Origin: Brachionus koreanus
Lineage: Eukaryota; Rotifera; Eurotatoria; Ploima; Brachionidae
DNA length: 64,000 nucleotides
Direction: 5' to 3'
Assembly (NCBI GenBank): GCA_016987375.1
Contig: PJRA01000444.1
Coordinates: 1,071,634 to 1,135,633, forward strand
Positions within the stretch are counted from its first letter, which is position 1. The number at the start of each line of letters is the position of its first letter. The translations under genes and the position numbers were made by a program. The notes below the pieces were generated by a model, which ran no database searches, was not told the DNA's origin, and worked only from the letters and a program-made list of their open reading frames with translations. This document shows positions 47,476 to 62,400 of this stretch, piece after piece.

Positions 47476-48567
47476 ATGAAAAATAAGCATTTAATTTTTC
47501 TAATTTCGTGCCAATTTATGGTATGTCTTGTTTATGGACAACAGAGTTCAGTTCAAGTTGAGAAAATAGAGATGTTTCCTGTAGAACCACGTCCTGGAGA
47601 ATCTGTAAAAATTAGATGCTTTCTTAAAAATGTAGATCCATCAAAAAAAATCAAGCCATCGATATTATGGAGTATACGAGAATCTGAATCACGATCATGG
47701 CGAATAATCGGTAATGGTGCCTCAATCACTGATACTTTCAATAATCGTCTCAGTGGAAGAAAGGAAAGCGATGAAGTCTATGAAATTGTATTTAGACCCA
47801 TTCAAGAAACAGATGCAGGCACCATAAAATGTGAAATAACAAATACCGAAGGACAAATTTTCAAGCTTGCAGATCTAAGAATATACAGTCCTCCATATAT
47901 TACTTATATAACACAAGACATATACTCTCAAATTGGTAAACAAGTAATACTAGAATGTCGTGCTGATGGATATCCTAAACCGTCGATTAAATGGAGTCGA
48001 ACTGGCGAGATGTCGGCTGTTTTGTACAGTGAAAATTTTGAAATAACAAGTGTTAGTAGAGAAGATAGAGGAACATATAGATGCTATGCAGAAAATGAGA
48101 CTCCAATTAACAGAATAAGACAAAGCGCTGAAGCGTTTGTAACTCTTACTATAGATTTTCCACCTACTATATCTTGTGATACTTACACAATTTATCAAGT
48201 ACCAAATATTAACGCCGACGCAGAAGTTACATGCACAGTTGAAGGATATCCCCTTAATAACGTTAGATGGTATTATAGTCAAAAAGATTTTAATATAGAA
48301 ACAGAAATAACATCAGATCAACATCATAAAGTTGAAACAATCGCTTCTCCAGATAGCATCAAAAGTGTTCTGGTTATAAGGAATGTAAATGATCAACATT
48401 TTGGTGATTATTCTATAAAGGTAGAAGGAGGATTTCAACAAATAGTACAGAAAACAATTACTTTGGAGCCAATGATGAATCCAGAAGCCCTTCTGAACAA
48501 AGCCCATGATTTGAAAATAAAAATATTAATAATTTTATTGAATCTCATTTTATTTTTTAAAATTTAA
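47476..48567 (+). CDS. Three-Ig-domain cell-surface protein, probably GPI-anchored (lachesin/IgLON-like)
   Basis: A single exon of 363 codons. It starts with a signal peptide (residues 1-21, HLIFLISCQFMVCLVYG). Ig1 has Cys in VKIRCFLKN and GTIKCEIT. Ig2 has VILECRADGYPKPSIKW and DRGTYRCYAEN, the typical I-set pattern. Ig3 has AEVTCTVEGYP, but its second Cys is replaced (FGDYSIKVE). The C-terminus ends in a plain hydrophobic run (ILIILLNLILFFKI) with no cytoplasmic tail, which suggests GPI attachment. The layout of signal, three Ig and GPI signal is that of lachesin, IgLON and neurotrimin-type adhesion proteins of neurons and epithelia. Exact orthology is unclear. Being intronless is unusual for this family. 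Confidence 0.88.
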   Translation: MKNKHLIFLISCQFMVCLVYGQQSSVQVEKIEMFPVEPRPGESVKIRCFLKNVDPSKKIKPSILWSIRESESRSWRIIGNGASITDTFNNRLSGRKESDEVYEIVFRPIQETDAGTIKCEITNTEGQIFKLADLRIYSPPYITYITQDIYSQIGKQVILECRADGYPKPSIKWSRTGEMSAVLYSENFEITSVSREDRGTYRCYAENETPINRIRQSAEAFVTLTIDFPPTISCDTYTIYQVPNINADAEVTCTVEGYPLNNVRWYYSQKDFNIETEITSDQHHKVETIASPDSIKSVLVIRNVNDQHFGDYSIKVEGGFQQIVQKTITLEPMMNPEALLNKAHDLKIKILIILLNLILFFKI

Positions 48568-48631
48568 ATGTTTAATGTTAATAATTACATAAATGAGATT
48601 AGTTATATCAATTTTTTTTTTTAAAATAAAA

Positions 48632-49439
48632 TTAAAGACCAAATATGTTATTCTGATTTTTGTTCATGAAATGATGTTTAATCACTTGATTTGGATATTG
48701 ACCATGCTGAATATGAAAAGTGTTTATTCCAGTTCGTTTCGGTGCATCTATATCACTAAAATGCGAGACCATTCTTCTGAATCCAAATGAATTATCAACC
48801 GAGTTTTCAAATTCAATTTTTTGCTAAATATATTAACACTTTAATAAAATTTTTTAATATTCATTTTAAACTTACTGCTTTTGTACTTTTTAGGCCTTCA
48901 AGTTCTGGGTTAGGATTTGAAAAATCCTTTTTGTAAGTTGTTTCAAGATGATGTTTATTATGACCTGATTGATGTTTAGGTAAAGCGTCTGAATTTATAT
49001 CCAAATTTTCAATCAAGCGATCTTTATTGATCGTATCTACCATTTCTCTTTTGGAATCAATATTCTTCATTTCCTCCAATAACCTTAATGCTTCTTCATG
49101 TTTGCTTTTTGTTTCAGTTATGCCAGATATTTTCTTAAGATGACTCATTAACAGGTCATTAACATTATTTTAGAGTATTTAAATATACTTCGTTTTCTAT
49201 GTTTTTTGATAACATTTTGTATGTAGACTGATGAAGATTCGGCTTATTACCTGACCATAATTCGAAGTCAACAGGCTCTGCTTCGCGTTTTAAATGCCTT
49301 TCATAAAAAACTAAAAATATTATTTATTTTTAAAAAATTTTTACCATTTGTTTGATAAGACAGCTCTACTATAATCCATTGGTAATGTGGACTTAAGTGA
49401 TAAACTACCAGCACGGTTATAACCAGTGGATGGAAACAT
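48632..49439 (-). CDS. CFAP95: Cilia- and flagella-associated protein 95
   Basis: Four exons (49439-49345, 49297-49189, 49133-48876, 48823-48632) give 217 aa, close to the ~229 aa of human CFAP95 (C9orf135). The N-terminal block GSLSLKSTLPMDYSRAVLSN, then KWHLKREAEPVD and HQSTYKML, fits the family pattern GSLxLxS ... YSxxVL ... WHxxREA ... STYxxL. CFAP95 is a microtubule inner protein of motile cilia. The middle is rich in Lys/Glu and His. Two introns require an acceptor one AG further on than the nearest one (ATGAAAG and CTTAAG), which restores phase. Identification rests on the N-terminal third; the rest is divergent. Confidence 0.7.
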
Positions 49440-50507
49440 TATTCTATTATAATTAATTTGTTAAGCTTTTTTTTGTATTGTAGAATTGACAAAAAAAATA
49501 ATATTCAAATTAAATTTAGCTATAAATTGGTTCTGTTGTCATGGTTTCATTTAAAACCCATTGATTTCATCAAAAAATATACATTTGCAGCTTTGGAATC
49601 GTTATAACTATAAAAATTAACTTGATTCTAGTTGCTTTTGCTCAAAAAAGAGGCTTAAATCTGGCATGATTAAAAAGACTAAATTAACTGATAACAAAAA
49701 AGCAATCAATTATTGTAAAAAGCACTTAAATGCCGAAGGAGTCTTTTGAACCCCTTTTGTTACTTACTTTATTTGTTTTTTATTTAATAAATTTAATCAT
49801 CTTTTATAATATTTTTTTTTCAATAATATTTTAAATCAAAAATATTATAAAATTATTTTATTTTTTTTACAAAACAATTGTATTTTCATTGAGAAAAAAT
49901 AAAAAAAGAGTCAAATTAAATGGCTCGAAAAATCCTTCCGGCCTTTGATTGTTAATGAAATCAGAAAAAAAATTATATAATAAAATAATTGTTTCTCTAA
50001 ATTGATCAAAAATATTAGAATAGGAAACAATAACAAAAGAATGAACATACGAATTAATATGTGTTTTGTTTTGTTTTGGCTTATGATAGTTGAGATGTTC
50101 AGATGTTCCTTTCAGGTTTGGCTTTGGATTCAAACCTTTTATTTTTCAAAAAAAATAAAGCAAGCAAATTTTTTAGCAAAAATTGTCTTAGAATCAAAGA
50201 GAATAGGTACCATACGTAGTTTAATCAAATAAATCGACTTAGTCATACAAAACAAATCATGGAACTATATTCACTCTATTTATGATAGATCTTTATTTAA
50301 TTTTCCTAATGGACATTTTAATTAATATTTAAGACATTAATATGGTCACTTTATTGAGTTAAAATTATAATCACTTTCAATCTAAATTCATTTTATTAAC
50401 CTTTATTTAAAACCTTTGAATGATTTACCTGAATAAATTAAAATTTAAAATTAATGCTTTTTGTCCGATAAAAATAACATTTTTTACAAAATATACAATT
50501 TTTAACA
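49440..50507. other. Intergenic, about 1 kb
   Basis: AT-rich. An 88-codon frame on the minus strand (49867-50133) has slightly better codon texture than background but no recognisable feature, so no gene is called. Confidence 0.35.
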
Positions 50508-51162
50508 ATGAAATTAATGAATAAATTTAAAAATTTACTCATTCTATGCATCATTATTCCAGCTGGTAATATTGAATTTTCTTATGAAATAATCAAAAAA
50601 ATTTAAAGTAAATTAATTAGTTTTGGCTTTGGAGTGTTATGTTTGTGATGAACAAGAGGAAAATAATGATAAATGTTCGAAAACAGTTAAACAATGCAAC
50701 GAAACAGAAGATACATGTCTTTCGTACATATTCTGGACTTGTAACTCTACAAACTTAATTTTTATCTCGTTATTAAGAGAATTAAAATTTAAGCACCACA
50801 GGAAATGACCCCCAGAGGCGAAAGGAGACATTATTTAACTAAAGCTTGTGCAACTTCAGATTATTGTCAAAAAAGTATTTTCTAAGATTTTTTCTAAATT
50901 TGTCAATATATTTAAAAAAAAGTGTTATACGCGTTTACACCCGTTTGTACTAGAAACTGGTACGATGATTGGAGCTGCGTTGAATGTTGTAAAGGAGATA
51001 GATGCAATAAATATGTTTTTGTAAGTTTTTATTAATTTTATCTAAATCTTTGTTTTAATAATTTTATTTAATTGATTTAAGTTGGTTGCGTCATCATTAT
51101 CACATTCAGCTATAATTACATTCAGCTTAGCCTTAATGGCACTATTATCAATTTATTTCTAA
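50508..51162 (+). CDS. Ly6/three-finger domain protein, probably GPI-anchored
   Basis: Five exons (50508-50565, 50621-50740, 50794-50874, 50923-51020, 51082-51162) give 145 aa. A signal peptide (NLLILCIIIPAVLA) leads into the mature start LECYVCDEQEENNDKC, a classic Ly6 opening. Further Cys sit in KQCNETEDTC, KACATSDYC and VCTRNW, and the domain ends SCVECCKGDRCNKY, the diagnostic CCxxDxCN. The C-terminal hydrophobic tail (IITFSLALMALLSIYF) ends the protein, as in GPI-anchored members. Such proteins modulate channels and receptors or build septate junctions in invertebrates. The partner is unknown. Confidence 0.85.
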
Positions 51163-51582
51163 TTAATTATTTTTATATATTTTTTTTTTGTAAATAAATA
51201 AAAAATTAAATGATCATTTTTTAAATTAGTTTCATAAATTTAGATTTAAAAAAAATTTAAGTTGATTTGACATAAATTGAATTTAAATCTAAATTAGTTA
51301 GGCTAAAATTATATTCTAAATTTCGAAAAACAAAAGTAATCAGAAGCTTTCTGTGTTTCCTAGCAATAATTCAAAAATATTAGTCAAGTCAATAAGAATG
51401 CTTTTTTTTTCAGACAAGCTAATTAAAAAAATTCTAAAATCAAGAATGAGTAATATACAAGTATATGGTATGATTTCAAATCAAAATTTAATAATTAAAA
51501 CATTTTATATTATTTTAAAAACTTGTAAAACTCCTCAATTAAAAACTAAATCAATAAATGTTAATAAAAAAAGATCAATCAA

Positions 51583-52765
<1,183 letters not shown>

Positions 52766-53211
52766 TATTTTCAAAAAATTTATTTTATTTTTCTAATTTA
52801 AGATTTTAAATCTGAAGAAAAAAAAAAAGCTTAAATATCAAATAATAAAAGACACACCTAGATTTTGATTAAAATCAGAAACTAAATCTCAGAATCGCTT
52901 AAAATAAATAAATTTTTATAGACTTGGTATAAGTTAAAAAAAGCACATACCTTAACACTTAAAAGGTAAAAGCTTTTAAAATTAAACTTTCTGGTGAACA
53001 TTAATTACATAATTTTTTTTTTTTTAATTACAACTGAAAACTGGCACTGACATTTTTTAGCAAAGACAAAAAATATATCCTTACCAAATGAAACCATGGA
53101 TACGATTTGTTATAATATTTAAAAAAACTAAATTCAAATAAACAATTTAAATCATTAATTTTTTTTAATTTATTAATTGAAGATTCAGCTTATCTATCTT
53201 ACTTATTTGAC
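52766..53211. promoter_or_regulatory. Divergent intergenic region between TDH and the 67-aa gene
   Basis: 446 bp of AT-rich sequence between two genes that point away from each other. It must carry both 5' flanks. No specific promoter element can be named. Confidence 0.35.
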
Positions 53212-53415
53212 ATGGCTTCCACTCTGAGAAGTAAAGCCATAAAGAATGTAACCAAGGGGAATACATCAGCATATTATTCATATGTTGAAGAACGAAATGG
53301 TGTGAATCCAGTCAATCAGCAGTTTGAAAAGGAACTTGAAGATTATATGGGCTTTGTAAGAAAAAAGAATAGTGGACTTTTAAAACCTGGTGAACATGCA
53401 CCCTGCAAAGTGTAA
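53212..53415 (+). CDS. Uncharacterised 67-aa protein upstream of CFAP54
   Basis: A single exon with balanced codon use: MASTLRSKAIKNVTKGN at the start, then YYSYVEERNGVNPVNQQ, and an end reading GLLKPGEHAPCKV. The product is soluble and mixed-charge, without signal or membrane span. I do not recognise a family. Only 33 nt separate its stop from the CFAP54 start, and an AATAAA lies in that gap (53424-53434 region). It could be an independent tiny gene, the first frame of a two-protein transcript, or an unrecognised ciliary factor. Amino-acid composition and base composition argue that it is truly coded. Confidence 0.6.
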   Translation: MASTLRSKAIKNVTKGNTSAYYSYVEERNGVNPVNQQFEKELEDYMGFVRKKNSGLLKPGEHAPCKV

Positions 53416-53448
53416 TTAACTTTAAAACTAAATAAATACTTTTTATCG

Positions 53449-56400
53449 ATGGCTAATTTTAGTTCAGATGTTTTATTCGATATTTGGAATAAATTTGAAC
53501 CAAGGGTAGCACCGAGACTTTTCTATCAGAAACTGATGCAAATAGGAGAATATTTGGTAGAAAACAAAGAATATTCAACAGCTAGCTGGCAATGTTATGA
53601 TAGATATCTTAATTCGATTTCAGACATTGATTTTGATAGTATAGAATCAGTTGAAGCGCTGAAAAGTCAATTTTTTCCAAATGGTATTGATACCCAAGAT
53701 AACAGCGATATGACATTTAGAGCTTTAATGGGTCATTTAATTTGCAAATTTCATCTAATTGTAATTCATGATCAAAAATTACAAAGTACCAATTCAATTT
53801 TGGAAGTTTCAAAGATAATGCAGAATTTAAGAATGACCATGCAACTATTATTTGTTGTAGAAAATTTTTGCTGGTTAATCTATAATGCAACAATATATAT
53901 GTATACAATTGGAAGATTTATGATGCAATATGGACAATCAAAAATTGTATTTAGTTTGATGAAAATTTTATTAAAAATCATAATGCTCAAAATAAAAATC
54001 AGAGTTTATGATTTTAGTATATTTTTAATTAAAAATTGTAATTTAATTTATTTAAAGGTTTTGGAGTATCTTATTTTTTGTAGTTTGTCCATGGAATGCT
54101 CAGTCGCGTTGCTTAGCTCAAAATATTTACCATGGAGAGCTACTTTATACGCAGCGACTTGCCAATGCTATTATGACTGTCGGTATAATGATGACGGAGA
54201 GGTATTTAACACGATTTTAAAATTTAAATAAAGCTTTATCCTCTTTGTCTATTCATTGATATTGCTTAAAATATCTTTATTAAATAGATACATAATTTTG
54301 TTTCTATTTTATCAAGCTAATTTATTTAAGTGTTTTATCAGAAAAATAAAAATAAACATAGGATAAATAGTCCTTTTAGAAATATTCTAAAATTAATTAC
54401 AAAACAAAGATATTTGCACGTCGAGCTTTGTCTAAAATTAATGAACTTCATGAATTGGAAATGGCTAGTTTAATGGGACAAAAAGGCGCTGATATTCCTG
54501 AATTTAGGGAAGCCACAATCAAAGTAAGTTTTATTAGCTATCAATTTGTATTTTTATTGCAAAAATACAATTTTAAGTTAAATTTAAAAAAATAAAACCT
54601 TTTTTTTAAAGATTGGAGTTGTTTTGTTCAAAAGACTAGTCTATGAAAGTAGAAGAAAATCTAAAGGTGTCTATAGAGCCAAAAATAAACTTGCTTACAA
54701 AGATATAAACAATGTATATTTTCAGGCTAAAAACTAATTTATATAATCAGTAATTTTAAACATTAGATGACATGGCCGAGGACAGGCGTAGAAAAAATTT
54801 TACATGAAATGTTCGATTGCTCATCTGCTCAATTTTTAGCAATTGAAGAAGCATTGAACGATTACAATAGAAGAATTGCAATGCCAGGCGTTTCAGGAAA
54901 TGAAAGTGAGAACGAAATGTTTGATGTCAATCTTGAATTGCTATTTGCAGCAGAATATATGGTTAATGGAGGTGGAGGTAAATCGCCTCTTGAAAACGAC
55001 AAATTGTCTGATTTTTTGGGACTTGTAACTGACAATTCAAGCCTATTATCAATAGCCGTACAAGGTAATCTTAATTTTTATTAAATAGTCCAGATAAATG
55101 TTAATTTTTAAGGAAATAACGGGGTTCATCTGCGAAATTTTTTGAAAATTGTCAAATTTGCATTCAACTATGAAGCTTGGGAAATTTTTCGAAGAATTTC
55201 TCAAAAAACTATTGACCTAATAGAAGTGATTATTAATTAGAAAATACATATTTTTGAATGATTTAGTTTTTAAAATTTTAGAATGATACAAGATTATTTG
55301 AAACATATCGATCTGATTTATTGATTATATATCTTCTACAGTCTGCTGATAAATTTCATGCACACATAAGAAAACTAAAACAAATAAAAAACGAGCAATT
55401 AAAAGCTACGCTACAAGCTGCTAAAGAAAAGTCAAAAAAAGATTCAAAAATTGATGAAGCGAACGTGAAAGACAACAAAATCGATTTAGATGAAAAATCA
55501 CATGAAAGTAAAGGCAAAAAGTCAAAAAGCAATCTAAAAACACAAAGTCAACAGAATTTAAAAGTGGATTTTGCTGAGAATGTAAAAGAAAGTGAGGTGA
55601 ATGAGCAGGAAATTGTTTCATGTAAATTTGAATTACAACAATATTCCGGTAAAATATTCTTTAATTTAAGCTCCCGGAGGAACAGAGATAATCAAAGAAG
55701 AGGACATTTTATTCAATATTGCCCATAGATTAATCTTAATAATTGATTCAAATATTTCTGTAATTTAGGAATTTTTAAATAAAATTGTAACATTTGAAAA
55801 TTTTTTATAGCCAAATGAGGTCGACTTTGACATAGTAATCGATATTACTTTGCTTTTGTGGAAAAAATGTAAAGAAACTTTTCAAAAATATCAAACAGGC
55901 TCTCATGATAACTATAGATGGGTTACAAAATTAGAAAATTTTTCTAAAGTAGTTTTTTTTATTAGTGAATTTTATAAATTTTGATTTATTTTATAACTTT
56001 AGTGGCTATATATTTTGAATGTTACTCATGAGTCAATGAGCTATTTTAATATCTCATCAATTGACCCGGCTGTATTTGGACATTGTTCTCTCAGATTAGG
56101 ATTAACGTATGAGTCTCTGGCCAACATTAATTTTAGGCGCTTTACCAAGGGTTGGTATTCATTTTTATTTGAAGAAAATATTTTTTCTAAATTTTGTTTT
56201 ATTTTTTTAAAGATTCATCTTCACAGTTTGAAGTTCAAACATATGATGATCAATTTTCTGCAGCAAAAACAAATCTTACAAAATTAAGTAAAGCAGCTGT
56301 TTTGGAAAAGAGTTTTAATTGAAAAAAAATTTGAATTATTTTTCCATTTAGATTTAGAATTTAGTGAAATATCAAGTGAACGCTTCGGAGCTTCTAGTGA

Positions 56401-59400
56401 TATACGAGGAAATTTAATAAAAGCAAAAAATGTACTAAAAAAGGCTTTGAAAGCAATTTCTCTCGCAAGAGCCAGTGTATCTAAAACTGATAAATCTTGT
56501 CTTTGTGATAAAGACTATGTATGATTTTCTTGAATGGATTAATTTTTTTCAGTATAATTTCTTTTCAAGACTTTAGATTTTGTTGAACTTGGATTGAAAA
56601 CAAGCGTCAAAGCACCTACAAATAGCCGAAAAATAGAAAAACTCAAAAATTTAAAAGAAATCGCCTTCAACTACAAAAAAAATTTTGACATTGATTCTGT
56701 TTCTAAATTAATGAGTGATCTTCATGTTGAATTAATTTTTTTGTACCATAAAATTAGTGTTCGCTTACTACAACATCGAGAAACTCCATTAAAAGGAGAA
56801 AAACTTTTAGCTCTGGTAGATCAAGATTTTGAGATTTTGCTAAAGGAATGTAAAAAAAATAAAATTTCTCAATCGTTGCTATTTCTCTCTAAAGCATTAA
56901 GTCTGAGACATTTTCATTTATCTGATCAAAATAAGCTTAAAATAGAGCAAAAAAATTTAATTCAAGTAAAAATTCTTTTGAAATTTTTAAAGTTTCTTAT
57001 TAATTTGAAATGCCTAATAGAAAGCATATGATAGACTCAAAAAAGCTGAAGAAGCAGATGAAATTTTATTCAAAAAGCACGTAAAAGTAAATGCTGAAAA
57101 AAGTGTAAAGGCTAAGATACCGCCTGCTCCAGTGGTTTGTTTAAAAACATTCAACAAAATAGTTGTTCAACCAAGAAACTTTGAGTCAGTTAATGGCACT
57201 AAAGCTTGTTGGTATAGAGTTTTCGCTGGCCTCGCTTCAAATGTAAATAATAAAGCAAGAATCAGTGACTATAGCTTTAATGGAAGTGGAGAACAGGTAA
57301 TATATTTTTAAGAATATAATCCCAGATGCTTAATATTTATGTTAATGTCCTCCTATTAAGTTTTTTTGTTTTTAAAATTCATAATTTCGAAAAATTTGTT
57401 TAGAATAAATTTTAAAATGTGTATTTTGATTAAGATTCCAGCCAAAACTTCTGAAAAAGTCTCAATTTCGGGCCTTTCTTCTGACGAACAATACATATTT
57501 GCTGTAGCTGCTTATGATCGAAATGGATTATTAATAGGGGATTCTATTGGAGAATCAACTGATCCAATTCTTGCATCCAGTACTTTGTCTATTTTGATGA
57601 ATTGGGCTTATTTATGCCAAGTTTCATATCAAATTGGAGAATACGAAATGAGTTTATCAGCTTTTCAAATATTGTGGGAACTTTTTGTTATTAAACCAAT
57701 TGAACCTGTAAAAGAAACAATTATAATCCAAAATAAAGTTGATTATGAAGTAACTTTTCATCAGTAAGATATTTTTTTTTTTGTGAAGATTTATGTAGCT
57801 AAGAATTAAAAATTAAGGTTAAATTATGAAATGATTCGAAAGGCATCACCAATACTTTTGAGAAAATTCATCGAATGTATTTTCATTGTTACTGACATAA
57901 AAATTAAATCTAAAAATATATTTTGTGATGTTTTATTTAATGGAAAAATTCAATATACTAATCAAGTAAAAAAATAAATTGACTATTAAGCTTAAATAAT
58001 TAAAATTTATTTTAAGGTTGATAGAGTAAAAGAATGCGAAAATCTTCTAGTTGGAATTGAACTCGCTGCATGGCTAAATGATGGATCTAACATTTTACAA
58101 GCAGTTGTTCAATGCTATGGGCTGTTAGCACCGTTAATCTATTTTAATCTAGCATATGAACCAATTGTCAAGGTATTTCAGATATTTTAACTTTTATTAT
58201 TACCTTACGAGTTGAATATTTTAGATAATGTCACACTGTCTACTTATTCTAGAAGAGCTTCCAGTTTCGATTTTTATCAAAAAATCAAAAACTATGTTTG
58301 AAAATCTTCAGCATATGATTGCATGTTCTACGTTTTATCTTACAGATGTAATTTTAACTAAATTTAAATTCGAATTTAAAATTATGTTTTCAAGGTTTTA
58401 AAACGCCTTGATCGAAAAGATTTATCAAATTTCTTCAATTCAATTGGGAGAAAATTACTTGGAATGGATGAAAATACCAACAATGAACCAAGTAACTTAA
58501 ACAAATTATTTAATAGTGTAAAAAAAGAGATTTGGTATTAGTTATAAATTTCTAAGTTTCAAAATTAAACTTAAAAATATATTTAACCGTTTTTTAAAAT
58601 AAATTTTATTAGTACAAGTTTTCTAAGTTAGAGAGATTATGAATTAGTATATTATTTCAAATAATGGGTAACGATAAGAAAAAATATAAAATGTGAATCT
58701 ATAAATGAACAAAATAGAATAAAATTTTTTATTTCGAATTTTCTAAAAAGTTAGCTAAACCATTATATTATATATCATTATTAATTTGTTGTTTGCTAAT
58801 CTCATTATGAAGGATAATTTTCTCTTTACCAATACTCTCTCCATTGGTTCCATATTAAGGGCGGCCATCAGTTTTGTTGTTCTTTATCTCTTACAGAGTC
58901 CAAACATTTTCTTCACTAAGTTGCCATCTGTTGTTATAATTGTTTTTAGTGAATTTGGTTAAGGTTGATTGCCTCGCATCCATAAGTTAGTATTGATCGG
59001 CAGAATGCCTTGTAGAGGCGGGTTTTGATATTTGTTTTTAGCGGTGTATTCATTACGCCAATGTTTCTGGTGCTGTATACGCTTTTTATCGTATTTTTTA
59101 TTTTTTGCTCTACATGGTCACTGTTGTCGTTTTTCGAATTGATCATCACTCCCAGGTATTTTATTTTTTGAGTATTTTCCGATCTTACCCATACTCTTTC
59201 CTCTCTACTTGTAAACGTTCGCTTTAGCATTCCAAGTACTATACTCGCTTTCGCACAAGCGCTTTTCACTTGGCTGGTCCATTTTAAAACTGATGAAACC
59301 ATCACTACAAGATCCCTTTCACACTCTGTGGTCGCTAATGTAATATTTCTGTTGCTTTTTTGTGTATACATATGCCTTTCATTTAGTCTGCCGAAATGCA

Positions 59401-62400
59401 TTACTTTACATTTGTTAGCACACAGTCCCATAAACCATACCTCTATTGACATACTGCATCCAGATCTTTCGGGAACATCGCTCTCTCATAAACATTATTA
59501 ACTATACCGAGTATTTTTGAGTCATCTGCATACAATTCCATTCTATTTTAAACGCAGTCAGGCAGGTCATTTATGTACACAACAAATAGCAACAAGTACA
59601 GGCCCTTGCGAAGCTCCACTCAGTACCTCTGACCACCTAGAAACTCCATCACCAAGTACAAATCGCTGAGTTCTCATACTCAAAAAGTATTCGAGCCACC
59701 TTACTATTTTCTCACTTTAGTTTATGAAGAAATCATTGATGCGGTATCGTATCAAAAGCCTTTGAGAATTCTAATAGTATTTCTTCCAGACAGTTACCTT
59801 TGGCCAACTGAGTCGTGATCATATCAAGCGTTTAAAGGAGGTTCGTTACACGTTACCTTTCTTTGGAACAAATCCATGTTGACTTCCAATTATTAGATTA
59901 TTCTCTTATAAATATAAAGGGTTTTTTATTTTAAAATACTTACAATTAAAAAATTATTTTAAGAAAAATTCTAAATAAAAATTGACACTTTATATTTTTT
60001 TAAATTGACAGATAATTAATTTATCTGACGATATGTATTTCAAATATATAAATTTTACAGTAATGTTTTTTATCTAACGGATTCTCATCCATCCTTTTTT
60101 TAATTATTACTCTTAAATTAAAATTAAAGAATACAAAGACAATAAATTTAAACTATTTCTCTGAGCTAAACTATTAGTTATAATGGAAACCTTGATTTAA
60201 TCTAAATCGAATTTTTTTTCTAAATGAATTTGCATATTTTAAGCTGCAGAAGAAGTTGAGCCTGAAGAAAGTTCGGACAATAAGTTAAAAAAATTGAAGA
60301 AAAACGACGAAAAAAATCCGACAATCAGACAAAATGAGATAAAGGCTCTAGAGAATCAATTAGCTAAATCGAATATAACAAGCAAAAATGTTTTCTTTAA
60401 CATGCTTACTGGAAATGAAGAGATGTCGCAAATCTACTCGTTTATTTTAAATAATCCAACCAAAATAGCTTACAAAGAATTGATAAAATTTCGAAAACGC
60501 AACAACTATTTTGAAATGTTAGTAAATCTACTTCAGAAAGCTCTAAATGAAGATCTAACACAAGACATAACAGAATGGTCCCTTGAAATAATCGATTGGC
60601 TACAGAAGAGAAATGTTTCTATCATTGGAAGTTCAACTTTATCAAAAAGAAAACCAGATGGATTTGTAGCCAAAGCAAACTTTGCTTCGGATATAGTCTC
60701 AGAAATGAATGACACAGTAACAGCTAGCATTGTAATGGCTAAAAATAAACCAAAAACAAAGAGAAAAATAAAAAAATACAAACTTTTGATTCCGATTGAT
60801 TTAGATCTAAACGAAAAAATAAAGCTAGAAGAAAAACAGAAAGCAGCTATTGATTTATTATATGACAGATTGCCTGATCTTTACGAGAAATGGTCGCGTA
60901 GAAAAAAATTTAGAAAAATTTTACAAGATGAGTCGGCTTATAAATCTCAATTCTATGCAATCAATGCACTAAGTAATTTTAGTCAAATAATGAACCGTGT
61001 CTATTCAAATGGAGCCAAAAGTTCTTTATTTGATAAAGTAAATAGTGTATCATATATAGATCCGCAAAATTTCTTATTTGATAAAGCAAATGTAGTAATA
61101 ATGAATTTTGGCGAATTTTCTGGGACAAAATATGATAATATAACTAAAAAAAACAAAAAAAGTGAGCCTAAAAATATGAGATCGCATGTTTCACCTTCAA
61201 AAGTTTCAAAAATTTCTAATTCAATAAATGATGAAAAAGCTGAGATAAAAGATACGGCTGATTTGATAGCTGATATTTTAAACGGAATTGAAAGCCAATA
61301 TTCGGGTGAAGAAACCACAAGAAGCACAACCGATTCTGACACTAGCAAAATATCCAAATTTTCAATTGGAGAATTTGTCGATTTAGCATCGAATATATTT
61401 GACAGATTTAAAATTGCTGTGGTATGTTTAAATGAATAAAAAATCTAATGAAAATTTATTTAAAAATTAAGAATTTTAATTTTATAATTAAAATAAGTTT
61501 TTAACTATTTATAATTAATTAGGTTATTGCTCATCGTGGAAAGCAATGGACTCAGTTACAGAATGTTTGCAAACTAATGTTTAACTGTATGAATTCATTT
61601 GCTCTCTTTCTTCCTGCGTTAACAGCAACCCATAAAAAACAATTTAGGATAAAAGATTTATGGAGAAGCATGGCTCAATCTATTTATTTGGCTGCTGACA
61701 ATTTACTCGATATGCTTTTCTTTACATACCCAATAGAAGTAAAATATTAATTGCAGATTTTTTTACATTAATTCATCTAAATTTTACAAGAAAAATATTC
61801 ACCGTGATATCCATAATAAAATAAACAAATGGTATGATTCTAATACGGTTGGAAAAGCTGGATCTAGTTTGAGATTTGATTCGCCATTAGATGATATAAA
61901 TAGTTTAGATCTACGATTTGTTAAAGATTTTGTGTTAAGATCTGTCCAGTGCTTGTCTTCATCGGAAAAGTGGGAAAAATGCGCAAGTATTGCCATGAAA
62001 TTTAATGCGATTACCAGGTATTTCTGAAGAAACTGACTAATACTAAAATTTAATTTTGTTTAAATAGTTATAAATATGCTGAACAACTTAGTCCAATTAT
62101 TGCTTATTGCCAGCATAAAATTCTAGATCAAATAGGTTTATTAGGTGGAGAAAAATCACAAAAACATTTTGAAAAATTAAAAGCAGAGTTAGGTCGATAT
62201 CCACGAATTGAAGATTTATTTTTTATTAACTTTAAAATTGAAATCGAATGCAATAAGCTTGATAAGCTTGAATTAGGTACAAAAATAGATCCTAAAGTTC
62301 ACAATATATATGAAAGTAATTTAAATTCTATCATTTAAATAATAAAATGTTGAGTATTTTTTAATATTTTAGATAACAAACGCTGTAAAGAGCTTATTTC

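Noticed and set aside
49867..50133. 88-codon minus-strand frame between CFAP95 and the Ly6 gene
   Set aside because: No domain, no clear start or splice context, and a composition close to background. It may be an exon, but nothing supports it.
55643..55665. Possible 22-nt intron in CFAP54
   Set aside because: A GTAAAT donor at 55622 with the same acceptor gives a normal 49-nt intron in phase, so no ultra-short intron is needed.
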